Under the pieces are notes generated by a model, which had not been told where the DNA came from, ran no database searches, and saw nothing but the letters and a program-made list of their open reading frames with translations. Positions 30,475 through 39,203 of a stretch of 39,203 bases of DNA are shown here, one piece after another. Positions within the stretch are counted from its first letter, which is position 1. Each line of letters starts with the position of its first letter. Source of the DNA: a virus. The position numbers were made by a program, and so were the translations under genes. The stretch covers positions 1-39,203 of IMG/VR virus record IMGVR_UViG_3300048835_000081, one strand, 5' to 3'.

Positions 30475-30995
30475 ATTTAGATTTTAGATATTTCCCGTTA
30501 ATTATCCAGGACATTGTTACAGAGGTAGCAAAGAAATATGACACGGTTAATAGTTTAAAACCTTTCTATCATTTTGGTACTTATTTAGAACTGACTAAAA
30601 GGATTCAGATTAAAGACCAGATAGATGCGGAAAAATATCCATTGATTTGGTTAGTTTGGGAAGCTAACGAAAGTCAACAAGATTGGGTTAATGAAGTTCA
30701 GTATAATGTTTCACCTCGTTTGTTTATCTGCAATTATACCAGTTCAGATTATTCAAGTTCGGAACGTTATACAACCAACTTTCAGGCGGTTTTGTTTCCG
30801 ATTTGGGAGCTGTTTAAAAACGAATTAATGTTTAACATTTTTACGTCAACTTCAAAACAGTTTCAATTCCGATTAGCAGAACATTTGCTTTGGGGTGAAA
30901 GTCTTGGATTCCAGAAAACTGAAAACGTTTTATTCGACACTTTAGATGCAATTGAGATAAAATTCACAAGTTTGGAAATAAATAAAATATGTTAA
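30471..30995 (+). CDS. Probable head-tail completion or tail terminator protein
   Basis: 174 residues, aromatic-rich, with KYPLIWLVWEANESQQDW and a FPIWELFKNEL helix. It has the size and place of neck proteins (stopper or tail terminator), directly before the tail tube candidate. I recognise no specific family signature, so the role comes mainly from gene order. Confidence 0.55.
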   Translation: MNLDFRYFPLIIQDIVTEVAKKYDTVNSLKPFYHFGTYLELTKRIQIKDQIDAEKYPLIWLVWEANESQQDWVNEVQYNVSPRLFICNYTSSDYSSSERYTTNFQAVLFPIWELFKNELMFNIFTSTSKQFQFRLAEHLLWGESLGFQKTENVLFDTLDAIEIKFTSLEINKIC

Positions 30996-30996
30996 A

Positions 30997-31887
30997 ATGA
31001 AATGCGAACCTTTTTATTATAGTGGTCTTTCGGATTGCGATATGCTTTTCAAAGACGTTGTTGGGGCGTTAATACTTGACAAAGCTCAGGTTTTGTCAGA
31101 TGCCGCCGCGCTTGCTACTTACACGCCAATTATAGCGGGTGCAAGTTCAACAGGTATGTATTTACCGTTGCAAAGGGGTTATCAAAATAACACAGCTGAA
31201 CCAGAACGGAATACCTCAGTAGTTGGATTCACCGAGAAAACAAGCGACCCGCTACCGATGCTTTTAGGTTTCATCAAAGCTTCTTACTGTGATTACAAAA
31301 CTTTGTACGGAATTGACGGCAAAGAAAAAGACGTTGTACTATTCCTGAAAAACGGCAAAGTATGGCACTCTAAAAATTCATCAGGGGCGAAGATTGGATT
31401 TAGGGCGAAAGTATCAATTCGTAAAAATGCACCCGGTGCGGACAACTCAGTTGAAAACTTTCCTATTTACATGGATTTCATGTACATTGAGGATTTGGAT
31501 AATGCTGAATTAACCACACTTGCATTCTCTGTTAAGGAATTAAACGATTCGATTCCTGTTGGTTTGAGCATGAGAGTTTCAACACCATATGCCGCAGGGG
31601 TTGTAGTTGTTGATATTAACAAACGCTGTTCTTTGACTCCGTTTACAGGAATTACAGCTGAAACAAGTTTCGACGTTCTTTATACCGAAGCTGGTTCAAC
31701 TGATTTGGATATTGACGTAACAGCCGCTGCATTAACGAGTGCAGCAATTGGCCGTTATTCTTTGACGATTAAAAAGGATGCAGGGTCAACACCAGCAAAC
31801 TTAACCAAAGGCGTTTGGATTCGTGCCAAAGAAGTTAGCGAGACTGTTGTTACTTACATTTCTGACCCTGTATTCATAAAAGTATAA
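30997..31887 (+). CDS. Probable major tail tube protein
   Basis: 296 residues, beta-rich, without long helices. The SGLSDCDMLFKDVVGALI start and the MDFMYIEDLDNAELTT and LTPFTGITAETS segments suggest a tail tube fold followed by an Ig-like C-terminal domain (about 205-296, ITAETSFDVLYTEAG.., YSLTIKKDAG). A decorated tube protein of this length is normal in siphophages. Evidence is fold pattern and gene order. Confidence 0.65.
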   Translation: MKCEPFYYSGLSDCDMLFKDVVGALILDKAQVLSDAAALATYTPIIAGASSTGMYLPLQRGYQNNTAEPERNTSVVGFTEKTSDPLPMLLGFIKASYCDYKTLYGIDGKEKDVVLFLKNGKVWHSKNSSGAKIGFRAKVSIRKNAPGADNSVENFPIYMDFMYIEDLDNAELTTLAFSVKELNDSIPVGLSMRVSTPYAAGVVVVDINKRCSLTPFTGITAETSFDVLYTEAGSTDLDIDVTAAALTSAAIGRYSLTIKKDAGSTPANLTKGVWIRAKEVSETVVTYISDPVFIKV

Positions 31888-31890
31888 GCT

Positions 31891-32061
31891 ATGAAGATAG
31901 GGAAAATATGTTTTTCGGAAAAACTAAAGTCCCTTTCATGGGTTAACTTTAAAAAATATTGGAACGATTCAGGACATGAAAAAGAAACGGGACTAACACC
32001 GTTGGAAGCTGCTAAAATGTTCGGTATTAAAACTCCGACTTCAAATAAAAAAGGAGAGTAA
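31891..32061 (+). CDS. Hypothetical protein, 56 aa
   Basis: A small basic protein with WVNFKKYWNDSGHEKETGLTPLEAAKMFGIK, which looks like one short helix pair. It sits between the tube protein and a terminator and its stop codon lies in the terminator loop. It could be a tail chaperone fragment or a regulator. No family recognised. Confidence 0.55.
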   Translation: MKIGKICFSEKLKSLSWVNFKKYWNDSGHEKETGLTPLEAAKMFGIKTPTSNKKGE

Positions 32062-32076
32062 AACCTCCTTTTTTTT
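32047..32076 (+). terminator. Rho-independent terminator inside the tail operon
   Basis: AAAAAAGGAG (32047-32056) pairs with CTCC followed by TTTTTTTT (32065-32076). The stem overlaps the last codons of the 56-aa gene. It may lower expression of the downstream tail genes relative to the abundant head and tube proteins. Confidence 0.75.
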
Positions 32077-32088
32077 ATATCTTTTCAA

Positions 32089-32529
32089 ATGAAACTACAT
32101 GAATTACGGATTAAGTCAGATGCTTTTATTGCTTCAATTAATGATAAGATAGTTGATTCTATTCAATCTGTTGATAATGATTTAGTTCAAATCAATAAGA
32201 AAAATATGCTGTTTTCATTAAATGCAAAAGATGAATCATTGATACATGTTTTGACTGGAGTTTCAACACTTTCAAAACCATATGCTAAAAGGAAAAACAA
32301 AACTAAGCCAAATTTATATGACAGTGGTGATTTTCAAAAGGCTATGTTCTTTAGTATTGATGAAAATAAAATGACATGGTTTATTGATTCAGAAGATAAA
32401 AAGAATGGCATATTAACGTGGGCATATACGAATGATATTTTTGGGATTCCAGAAAGCAAAACAACACACGCAAAAAAATTAACTTTTGTGGCATTTGTTA
32501 GAAAATATAAATCAGAAGTTTTAAAATGA
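32089..32529 (+). CDS. Probable virion morphogenesis protein, 146 aa
   Basis: A helical N-terminus is followed by NLYDSGDFQKAMFF, an acidic beta region and a C-terminal IFGIPESKTTHAKKLTF. The (N-L-Y-D-S/T-G-D-F) and I-F-G-x-P signature is familiar from Bacteroidota phage proteins near the tail module, thought to be minor tail or neck components. It overlaps the next gene by 4 bases. Confidence 0.55.
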   Translation: MKLHELRIKSDAFIASINDKIVDSIQSVDNDLVQINKKNMLFSLNAKDESLIHVLTGVSTLSKPYAKRKNKTKPNLYDSGDFQKAMFFSIDENKMTWFIDSEDKKNGILTWAYTNDIFGIPESKTTHAKKLTFVAFVRKYKSEVLK

Positions 32530-33146
32530 TTTACAAAAGATTTTACGAAATAACGATTCGGGATTATAACATAATCGAACAGTCAGGAAAAATAAACCAC
32601 TTGATTAAATGGTCATTTGTGCCTGTTTTTTTAGTTTCCAAATTCATTTTAAAAGAAATTGAGAAAGCTAATAAACTCTTAAATGCAGAGGTTGAAGATG
32701 ACAACGAAGAACTGAAATGGAAAATTGAATCATTGGCTAAAATTGCCGCTATCCAATCAAATGTACTGGGGCTTTATAATCTTTTGAATTTAGGCGTTAA
32801 AATAAACTTATTCAAAGATGAATTAAAACCGCACTACAAACGTAAAATAAAAATTACTGATAAAAATGTAAAACATTATATAGAAAATCTATCTACCTTT
32901 ACAGGTATAAAAATAGTAACACTTGAAGATTTGGCAAAGGTTGTTAAGGAACTGGAATTTAGAAAAGATAAATTCCACGAAAATTTCAGCAAGCCGAAAC
33001 AATCGGGAAAAGTTTATTTAATGCAAGTTGTTTTGGGAGTTTTCAGTTATTTGAATCAATCTGTAAATGTTGATATGACTATCAGTGAATTTGCAATAAT
33101 TCGGGATGAAGCTAATGAAAAATTAAAACGAGAAAAAGTAAAATGA
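32526..33146 (+). CDS. Probable tail assembly chaperone-like protein
   Basis: 206 residues, helical and charged. It lies directly before the tape measure gene and overlaps it by 4 bases, the locus where tail assembly chaperones are normally found. I see no slippery frameshift signal joining it to a second frame. Assignment is by position. Confidence 0.5.
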   Translation: MIYKRFYEITIRDYNIIEQSGKINHLIKWSFVPVFLVSKFILKEIEKANKLLNAEVEDDNEELKWKIESLAKIAAIQSNVLGLYNLLNLGVKINLFKDELKPHYKRKIKITDKNVKHYIENLSTFTGIKIVTLEDLAKVVKELEFRKDKFHENFSKPKQSGKVYLMQVVLGVFSYLNQSVNVDMTISEFAIIRDEANEKLKREKVK

Positions 33147-35413
33147 GCGAGGTTGGATATATTTTTCCAGAAGATGCCGCTAAACAGGTAGTAGAAGTTG
33201 GCAATGCAATTCAAAAAACTGATGCTCAATTGTTGAAATATACAGAGGACGCGAATAAACTTATTTCGATATTGAAGCAACAAAATATATCTTTTGAGCA
33301 ATTACAACAGGCACAAACAAAAACTACAAAAACAATTACTGAACTCGATTCAATCGGGAAAAGTTTAATTCAATCAGAGGAAAAACTAAAACAGGTTACT
33401 GATAAAAGGATTGAGCAAATCATTAAAAATAGGGCTGAAACTCAGAAAGCCACAAAAGAAATACAGTTAAAGATTCGGGCGCAGCAAGCTGAAAAGGGAA
33501 GTATTGAGCAACTATCAGCTGTAAATTCGATACTTGAAAAAAGATTAAAGGCAGTTAATTTAACAACCGATGAAGGGCGAAAGAAAGCCGATTTATTGAG
33601 GGGTGCAATTGACAAGAATACTAAAAAAATAATGGCGAATAGTTCAGAGTTTTCGCGGTGGAAAATAAATATTGGTAATTATCGTTCAGCTCTGGAAGGT
33701 TTACCAGGACCTATTGGTAATGTTGTAAGTTCAACTGGTCAAATCGTAACAGCAGTCGCTAAACTTGGACCCGTTGGTGCAATAGTGGCAGGAACTATTG
33801 CAAACTCAGCAGCTTTATTACTTGCATTTTTCACTAAGTCTGAAAAGGGAGTTGAAATGTTAGAAAGGAAAGTTTCAGGATTAAAGGCAGCTTGGGGCGT
33901 TCTGGTTGGTGAAATGATTTCAGGTGGCGAAAAGATAGCTGAATCGTTTGATAACGTTAGCGAACAATCAACATTCTGGACTAAAGCAATGTCGATTTTT
34001 GGGGTTCAGGGGCAATTAATAGGCGTTCGCATGGATTTAGCAAGTAAATCGGCTGAAAATTATACAAGGGTACAACAGGATTTAGAAGACCAAGAAAGGG
34101 AAATGATAGTTCCAAGGGCGCAAGCAAATCAGCAAATCAAAGCTGCCATGTTGTTATATGAAGATGAAACAAAATCAATGTCAGTTAGGATTGAAGCATT
34201 AAAGACTGCAATTAATTTTGAGAATATGCAAGCGGATGCAGAAATTGAGCATCAAAAACAAGTTGTTCAAAATATCAGGACTATAAACGAAGAAAAAAAG
34301 AAAGCTGGTCAATTAAGAGATGAAGACGAAGAAAAACTTCAAAATGCAATGGCTAAAGAAATTGAACTAAGTACTCAATCGCTTGGAAGACAATTAAGAG
34401 CAACTACAAGAATAAATACTGCAAGGCGAGAATTAAGTGCAGACTATGAACAATCTGTTCTTAAAAGGCAAAAGTTTGAAGATGCAATTTTAGAAGGTGA
34501 ACGCAAACGAGCCGAAGATGAATTGAAAATATGGGCTGAACAGGTTAACAAAAAATACGAATTAGGATTAAAAGAAGTTGAAATAGAGAAAGCAATAAAT
34601 GAAAAGATAGCTCAATTAAATGAAGATGCAAGAAAAACAGAAGACGAAAAAGCAACTGAATCGAATGAAAAATTAATTGAGTTCGGTAATAAAATTGCTG
34701 AAAAAAATAAAGAAGATGCCGACAAAGAAAAAGAGAAAAAAGATGAAATAAATAAACAAACTTTTGATGCGGCTGTAAGTTTGGCTGATACTCTATTTAG
34801 TATGAAGTCAGCTAATTTACAACGTGAGTTTGAAATGGCAGAAGGCAATGAAAAAAAGCAAAAAGAGATTGCCGCTAAAATGGCTAAAAATGAAAAGAAT
34901 CAAGCCTTATTTAATATTGCAATAAGCACTGCAACCGGAATTATGAAAAGTATTGCATCGGTTGGATTACCAGCTGCAATTCCTTTTATAGTTTTGACAA
35001 CTGCATTGGGAGCTATTCAAGCCGGAATAGTAGCGTCTAAACCTATCCCGAAATTTGCAAAGGGAACAGAATACGCACCGAATGAATTTATAGCAGGTGA
35101 AGCAGGGCGGGAACTTATTAAAACTAAGTCCGGTGATTTATTAATGGCGAACAAAGCAACTCATTTTAAAGGTAATAAATTCAGAGGTGCAACAATTTAT
35201 ACTAATCGTGAAACTGAACAAATCATATCACAATCAGGAAAAGAAAACAATTTTGTTTTTGACACTTCGGATTTACGCGATGAAATGCGAGCCGTCAAAG
35301 ATGCAATTACCAAAAAACCTGTTTTAATAACTGACAACTCAGGACGGGTAGTTGGGAAACAGTCAAACAATTATAGGGAAACTTATTTAAACCGGATGCA
35401 AAATGGAAGATAG
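33143..35413 (+). CDS. Tape measure protein, 756 aa
   Basis: Coiled-coil segments at about 1-160 and 290-590 flank a hydrophobic, Gly/Ala-rich core (about 185-235, LGPVGAIVAGTIANSAALLLAFF), then a second hydrophobic stretch (about 590-635). The C-terminal part KFAKGTEYAPNEFIAGEAGRELI is a well-known ending of Bacteroidota tape measure proteins. At about 1.5 angstrom per residue this predicts a tail near 110 nm. No peptidase or muralytic domain is visible. Confidence 0.9.
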   Translation: MSEVGYIFPEDAAKQVVEVGNAIQKTDAQLLKYTEDANKLISILKQQNISFEQLQQAQTKTTKTITELDSIGKSLIQSEEKLKQVTDKRIEQIIKNRAETQKATKEIQLKIRAQQAEKGSIEQLSAVNSILEKRLKAVNLTTDEGRKKADLLRGAIDKNTKKIMANSSEFSRWKINIGNYRSALEGLPGPIGNVVSSTGQIVTAVAKLGPVGAIVAGTIANSAALLLAFFTKSEKGVEMLERKVSGLKAAWGVLVGEMISGGEKIAESFDNVSEQSTFWTKAMSIFGVQGQLIGVRMDLASKSAENYTRVQQDLEDQEREMIVPRAQANQQIKAAMLLYEDETKSMSVRIEALKTAINFENMQADAEIEHQKQVVQNIRTINEEKKKAGQLRDEDEEKLQNAMAKEIELSTQSLGRQLRATTRINTARRELSADYEQSVLKRQKFEDAILEGERKRAEDELKIWAEQVNKKYELGLKEVEIEKAINEKIAQLNEDARKTEDEKATESNEKLIEFGNKIAEKNKEDADKEKEKKDEINKQTFDAAVSLADTLFSMKSANLQREFEMAEGNEKKQKEIAAKMAKNEKNQALFNIAISTATGIMKSIASVGLPAAIPFIVLTTALGAIQAGIVASKPIPKFAKGTEYAPNEFIAGEAGRELIKTKSGDLLMANKATHFKGNKFRGATIYTNRETEQIISQSGKENNFVFDTSDLRDEMRAVKDAITKKPVLITDNSGRVVGKQSNNYRETYLNRMQNGR

Positions 35414-37568
35414 TTTTATATTCGATAAAACTTCAAATACTTTGCCGAAATATAGATTTCAGCTATTAAACACTCTGACTAATGAACTATTGACGTTAAG
35501 GACTGCACCAATTGAGTGGAAAGAGGGAATTATAGAAATAAAAAGGGATATAAAAGTAGGGGGCGTTTTTACTTCATTCGTTGCTTCATCTTTGACTTTC
35601 ATCAAAGAAGGCCGGGACTTTCTTAATAAAATATGGGAAGAAAAAGGATTTAACGGAGAATGTGAATTAATAATTTCATGGAAAAAATTTTCGACACGAA
35701 GTTATGTGGAAATGCCTACCCGATTCGGATTAAACTTTGCAACTGCAAAACCGAGGGTAAAAGTTGGAAAGTTCGGAATAGGTTTTTTGGTTGACACTCA
35801 AAAAAGTTCAACACTGGTTAAATTAGAAAACAGAAGGGGCAAAGAAGTTGATTTAACTAAGTTAGTTAGCCTGGGTGGTTTTCCGATATTTAATGATTCT
35901 TCGTTAATGAAAAGGCTTTTATCTTTTGCATCGGCAGACGTTAGACTTTCAACTATTTGGACTGCAAATTATAATCCTGCATCCAGTTTCAAAATTGAAA
36001 ACAACAAAAACAAAAATATTTTTACTCAATTTCAAATGATATTAAGCATGAATGATTTTGATGAATCGTTTGCGGTTAATTATCAAACAAATATTGATAA
36101 CAGAAATGAAGTAGATTATTGCTATAAAATATCAAAAGAACCGAGGGAAATAACATTTGATTATAAAGTTTCGATTAACGTAACAAACAACAAAACCGGA
36201 TGGGAAGACAGGAATGTTTATGCTGTTTTGGTTGAAGTTTTAAACGGAAATGTAATAAAATATTCAGAAAGGATTTTAGACTGTGGGCGAAACAAAGGCA
36301 TTCAAACGGCAAAAGGAACTATTGAACTATCTTTAGAAATTGGCGACAATATTAGAGTTTATATTCAATCAGATGACACTGATAATATTGCAGCTAACAT
36401 ACATGAATCAAGGTTTTGGATTAATCAAAAGGTTTTAGTTTCACCAACTAAGGAGTTAGATTCATTCCCTATTTATAATGCTTTTGAAAGAGTTTTGCAA
36501 CATATTACTGATTTGCAATTTCCTTTTTTTTCTGATTTTTTCGGAAATACGGATATGATTTATAACACAAATGGTGATAAATATTTAACTGAAAATCAAA
36601 TTTCATTTGCAAACTTAATGACTGGATTAAATTTAAGGGGTGCAAGTTTATTTGATGAAAATAATCCTTTACCAGTTTCGTTTGATAAACTTTTCCATAC
36701 TGCTAATTGCATTTGGAATTTAGGATATTCAAATGAAATGATAGATAATTTTAGCAGGATCAGAATTGAGCCTTATTCATGGTTTTTTGATAATTCAGAG
36801 GCTTTGGATTTATCCGGAAGAATATCAATTTATGACATTGAAACCGAAGCGATGCCGGAGCTTGCATATAGTCAAATCAAATCAGGATTTAAAGATTATA
36901 CTTATGAAAAGATAAACGGGCGAGGCGAATTTAATACTGAAAGCCAAAGGTCAACTGTACTGAACACCGATTCAGTTTATAATATCGTTTCTGAAATAAG
37001 AGGTGATACAATTGGAATTACTGAAAAGATTCAACAGCCACTTACAAGCGAAGATTCAGAGGAAGATAACGAAGTATTTATTATAAAAACTCAAAGGTGG
37101 TTCGGGGGCGATTGGCAGAATGAACTTTCAACTAATGTTCAGATTGAGAATAATTCCTCTTTATTTGAGCAAAATACATTGAATTTATACTTCACTCCTT
37201 TGAGAATGTTGTTAAGACATGGAAACAGAATAAAAGGGGCTTTGTTAAAAAATCTTGACAGTTATATTCGTTTTCAAACTTCTGACAAATCACAGGATTT
37301 AGAAACTTCGGGCGAAGGCGTTACAATAAAAGAAAATCAGGATTATCTTGTTAATGATTTAGCCGATGCAATTTATAAGCCCATTAAACATACCGTTACT
37401 TGCAAATTTACATTTGCCGATTTCGAGGCAATAATGTTAAACAAGAAAGGGTATATTACATTTTCGCCAACAATAAAAGGCTATTTATTATCTTTGAAAA
37501 AGAAAAATAATGAAGACAAAGCCACTATTGAGATAATCGAAATGGTTGAACCAATTTATACAGATTGA
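35403..37568 (+). CDS. Large tail-tip (distal tail/baseplate-like) protein, 721 aa
   Basis: A large, mostly beta-rich protein that follows the tape measure gene with an 11-base overlap. The start (FDKTSNTLPKYRFQLLNTLTNELLTLRTAPIEWKEG) and repeated Asn-rich strands match the large proteins found at this place in Bacteroidota siphophages. It probably closes the tail tube and anchors fibres. No named domain is recognised. Place and size are the main support. Confidence 0.65.
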   Translation: MEDSFIFDKTSNTLPKYRFQLLNTLTNELLTLRTAPIEWKEGIIEIKRDIKVGGVFTSFVASSLTFIKEGRDFLNKIWEEKGFNGECELIISWKKFSTRSYVEMPTRFGLNFATAKPRVKVGKFGIGFLVDTQKSSTLVKLENRRGKEVDLTKLVSLGGFPIFNDSSLMKRLLSFASADVRLSTIWTANYNPASSFKIENNKNKNIFTQFQMILSMNDFDESFAVNYQTNIDNRNEVDYCYKISKEPREITFDYKVSINVTNNKTGWEDRNVYAVLVEVLNGNVIKYSERILDCGRNKGIQTAKGTIELSLEIGDNIRVYIQSDDTDNIAANIHESRFWINQKVLVSPTKELDSFPIYNAFERVLQHITDLQFPFFSDFFGNTDMIYNTNGDKYLTENQISFANLMTGLNLRGASLFDENNPLPVSFDKLFHTANCIWNLGYSNEMIDNFSRIRIEPYSWFFDNSEALDLSGRISIYDIETEAMPELAYSQIKSGFKDYTYEKINGRGEFNTESQRSTVLNTDSVYNIVSEIRGDTIGITEKIQQPLTSEDSEEDNEVFIIKTQRWFGGDWQNELSTNVQIENNSSLFEQNTLNLYFTPLRMLLRHGNRIKGALLKNLDSYIRFQTSDKSQDLETSGEGVTIKENQDYLVNDLADAIYKPIKHTVTCKFTFADFEAIMLNKKGYITFSPTIKGYLLSLKKKNNEDKATIEIIEMVEPIYTD

Positions 37569-37569
37569 A

Positions 37570-38745
37570 ATGATTACAAGTTCAGTTCTAAACTCAGTTA
37601 CTTTTAAAAATCTTGACGGCGGTTTTCCGAACAAGTGGAACACACTACACGCAAACCGGAAACAAGGCGGTTTTTCAGTCATACCATATTGCCAAAAATT
37701 CAATAAAGATGATATTATTTATCTTCAATTTGAAAGTGATTCTGCAACAGTACCCGACTTAGATATATTTTATCCACATTTCAAAGAAACGATTGCAGGA
37801 ACTTTATTGAGTAGTTATGTTGGCGATGATACACGATATTTTTACGGATTTGAAATAACTCTGGGGGCTGCATTCTATGATAAAAAAATCAGTTTTGTTT
37901 TAACTCAGGATACAGATATTTTAACCAGTGAACCGATAATTTGTGAAGATTTAAGCGAACAAATTGCCAAAGGAACTATTAAAAAAGTAAAATATACAAA
38001 CTTAGACAGGGGCGATTCTGATTTATCAAACTACTTTGTCGATTGGTCCGCTACTGAGTTTATGTATTTTTACATTGAAGCAGTTGATATTGAAACAAAC
38101 GATTCAGAGGAAACGGAAATAATTGAGGGAGTTCAGTCAAAAGATATTGCAGCAAGTACAAACTATTCAGGAATAAATTTGCAGGTAAACGGAGTACCGG
38201 ATTATTTAGCTTTGAAACTAAAGGCGGCAAGTTCTTTAGATTATTTTGAAGTTAACGGGATTCAATATATAAAAGATAGTTCGGTTGACATTTCGAGATA
38301 CGGAAATAGCACACTTCACACTTGTACAATTAAGTTGACTGAAAAAAATACAGTTGGATTAAATGTTGATGACTTAGGAATTGAATTTATAGACCAAAAT
38401 ACAATACCAATGGCAATAGTAGTTAAACGAAATACAGGTGCAACAGGAGCGGGATGGAGTGTTGAAAATCCTGAGGGTTATATGCTTCATTCAGTTTTTA
38501 TTAAACACGCAATTACAAGCGTTGCCGATGCAGTTGTGAAATTAGGCACGACAATTGGCGGGGCTGAATTAATTGATGAGGTACAAGGGGATATCAAACT
38601 TGCTGATTATGGTTCAGCTTGGGCGCAATTTCCTGCACACTATTTGAAAAATCCAGATGCAGCGCACAATCTTTATTTTACCATAACCGGAGCCGGTGCG
38701 GTTTTGGATATTATCGTTAATTTTGACACAGTAAAAGAATTATAA
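37570..38745 (+). CDS. Tail-tip protein with possible adhesin domains, 391 aa
   Basis: Start ATG 37570, one base after the previous stop. N-terminal FKNLDGGFPNKWNTLHANRKQGG is followed by several beta domains; ADIETND-type turns and a C-terminal domain (about 300-391) with TGATGAGWSVENPEGYMLHSV and AAHNLYFTITGAGAV. I read it as a tail-tip or upper fibre component. No enzymatic motif. Confidence 0.6.
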   Translation: MITSSVLNSVTFKNLDGGFPNKWNTLHANRKQGGFSVIPYCQKFNKDDIIYLQFESDSATVPDLDIFYPHFKETIAGTLLSSYVGDDTRYFYGFEITLGAAFYDKKISFVLTQDTDILTSEPIICEDLSEQIAKGTIKKVKYTNLDRGDSDLSNYFVDWSATEFMYFYIEAVDIETNDSEETEIIEGVQSKDIAASTNYSGINLQVNGVPDYLALKLKAASSLDYFEVNGIQYIKDSSVDISRYGNSTLHTCTIKLTEKNTVGLNVDDLGIEFIDQNTIPMAIVVKRNTGATGAGWSVENPEGYMLHSVFIKHAITSVADAVVKLGTTIGGAELIDEVQGDIKLADYGSAWAQFPAHYLKNPDAAHNLYFTITGAGAVLDIIVNFDTVKEL

Positions 38746-38746
38746 A

Positions 38747-39203
38747 ATGAAAAATAAATTACCGTTTCTTTTAGCGATTGTTGCAATCATAGGAATTGCG
38801 GCTGGTTCAAATTATGTGATTAATTCAGCACGTTTAGACGGGTTTATTTATGGCAATAAGTCCGGCGGGGTTGATACAATAATGACATTTCATGCTGATT
38901 CAGTAGGTCAATATAAGATTCAGAACATTGCAAACCCTGTAAATCCTTTGGATGCTGTTAATCTAAGAACGCTTTTAAGTTCTGGAAGCGGCGGCGGTTG
39001 GGATTCAATTCCTTTTAATCCTGCCACTGGAAATTTACAGGCCTATTTTTCCGGTTCAAATGTTTATACAACTTCACTGGATGGAAGATATTTATTAATT
39101 GCCGATTCAACTTTATATGTAACAATCACACAATTAAACGATTCACTTAATTATTTAGATTCTTTAATCATGGATAATAAAAATGTTTTTGAAATAAGTT
39201 TAC
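38747..39203 (+). CDS. Tail-tip/fibre-associated protein, N-terminal part (continues at base 1)
   Basis: 152 codons are visible and the last 42 repeat the start of the window. Joined to 1-417 the full protein is 248 residues. It begins with a hydrophobic helix (KLPFLLAIVAIIGIAAG), a possible uncleaved anchor or signal, followed by NPVNPLDAVNLRTLL, a motif shared by tail fibre N-terminal adaptor segments, and a Ser/Gly-rich hinge (SSGSGGGW). It starts one base after the previous stop. Confidence 0.8.
   Translation, partial: MKNKLPFLLAIVAIIGIAAGSNYVINSARLDGFIYGNKSGGVDTIMTFHADSVGQYKIQNIANPVNPLDAVNLRTLLSSGSGGGWDSIPFNPATGNLQAYFSGSNVYTTSLDGRYLLIADSTLYVTITQLNDSLNYLDSLIMDNKNVFEISL
39077..39203. repeat. 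127-bp terminal direct repeat, right copy
   Basis: Identical to bases 1-127. Removing one copy leaves a circle of 39,076 bp. The repeat lies inside a coding sequence, which argues against it being a packaging terminus. Confidence 0.95.

Noticed and set aside
31891-33146. Programmed frameshift between tail chaperone genes
   Set aside because: The genes upstream of the tape measure do not overlap in a way that suggests a fusion, and no convincing slippery heptamer is seen.
1-39203. CRISPR array, insertion sequence or transposase
   Set aside because: I saw no regularly spaced repeats and no transposase-like protein on either strand.

Overview
This window is almost certainly one complete, circularly assembled genome of a tailed double-stranded DNA phage infecting a member of the Bacteroidota. 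The first 127 bases are identical to the last 127, so the unique genome is about 39,076 bp, cut open inside a tail gene. The host call rests on AT-rich sequence, promoters of the TAnnTTTG type, A-rich start contexts with almost no Shine-Dalgarno sites, signal peptides followed by Gln, and several gene families I know from Bacteroidota phages. All 63 genes called are on the plus strand, tightly packed, often with 1-14 base overlaps. I see no integrase, excisionase, repressor, DNA polymerase or RNA polymerase, which suggests a lytic phage that borrows the host replisome and transcription machinery.

Layout. 24.0-39.2 kb plus 1-6.2 kb is the virion module: small and large terminase, portal, prohead protease, HK97-fold capsid, head completion proteins, tail tube, tail assembly proteins, a 756-residue tape measure (implying a tail near 110 nm), two large tail-tip proteins, a 248-residue protein crossing the assembly junction, a 1684-residue mosaic tail fibre and a secreted 238-residue protein. 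6.2-7.5 kb is the lysis cassette (small membrane proteins, a GH73-type endolysin), closed by a good terminator. 7.6-10.4 kb holds early small genes behind an early promoter. 10.4-13.1 kb is a recombination cluster (coiled-coil protein, Rad52-like annealing protein, YqaJ-type exonuclease, NinB-like protein). 13.1-17.8 kb holds an HNH nuclease, a SNF2-type helicase paired with a DNA methyltransferase, a DnaA domain IV protein, a lipoprotein, a secreted protein and a winged-helix protein. 17.8-19.7 kb holds a second HNH gene and the replication pair (initiator-like protein and helicase loader).

19.7-22.4 kb differs from the rest: small unrelated genes are separated by long gaps rich in inverted repeats and a recurring GTTACC/GGTAAC hexamer, starting with a structured, tRNA-like candidate RNA. 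It reads like an accessory island. 22.4-24.0 kb returns to packed small genes (ASCH-like, VSR-like nuclease) leading into the terminase.

The most interesting points are: promoters followed by structured leaders in front of both HNH genes, one with two mutually exclusive hairpins near the start codon; the candidate structured RNA at 19.7-19.9 kb; export signals with +1 Gln on proteins encoded inside the virion module; a tiny promoter-terminator unit between terminase and portal; and a Glu-to-Gln change in the exonuclease active-site motif.
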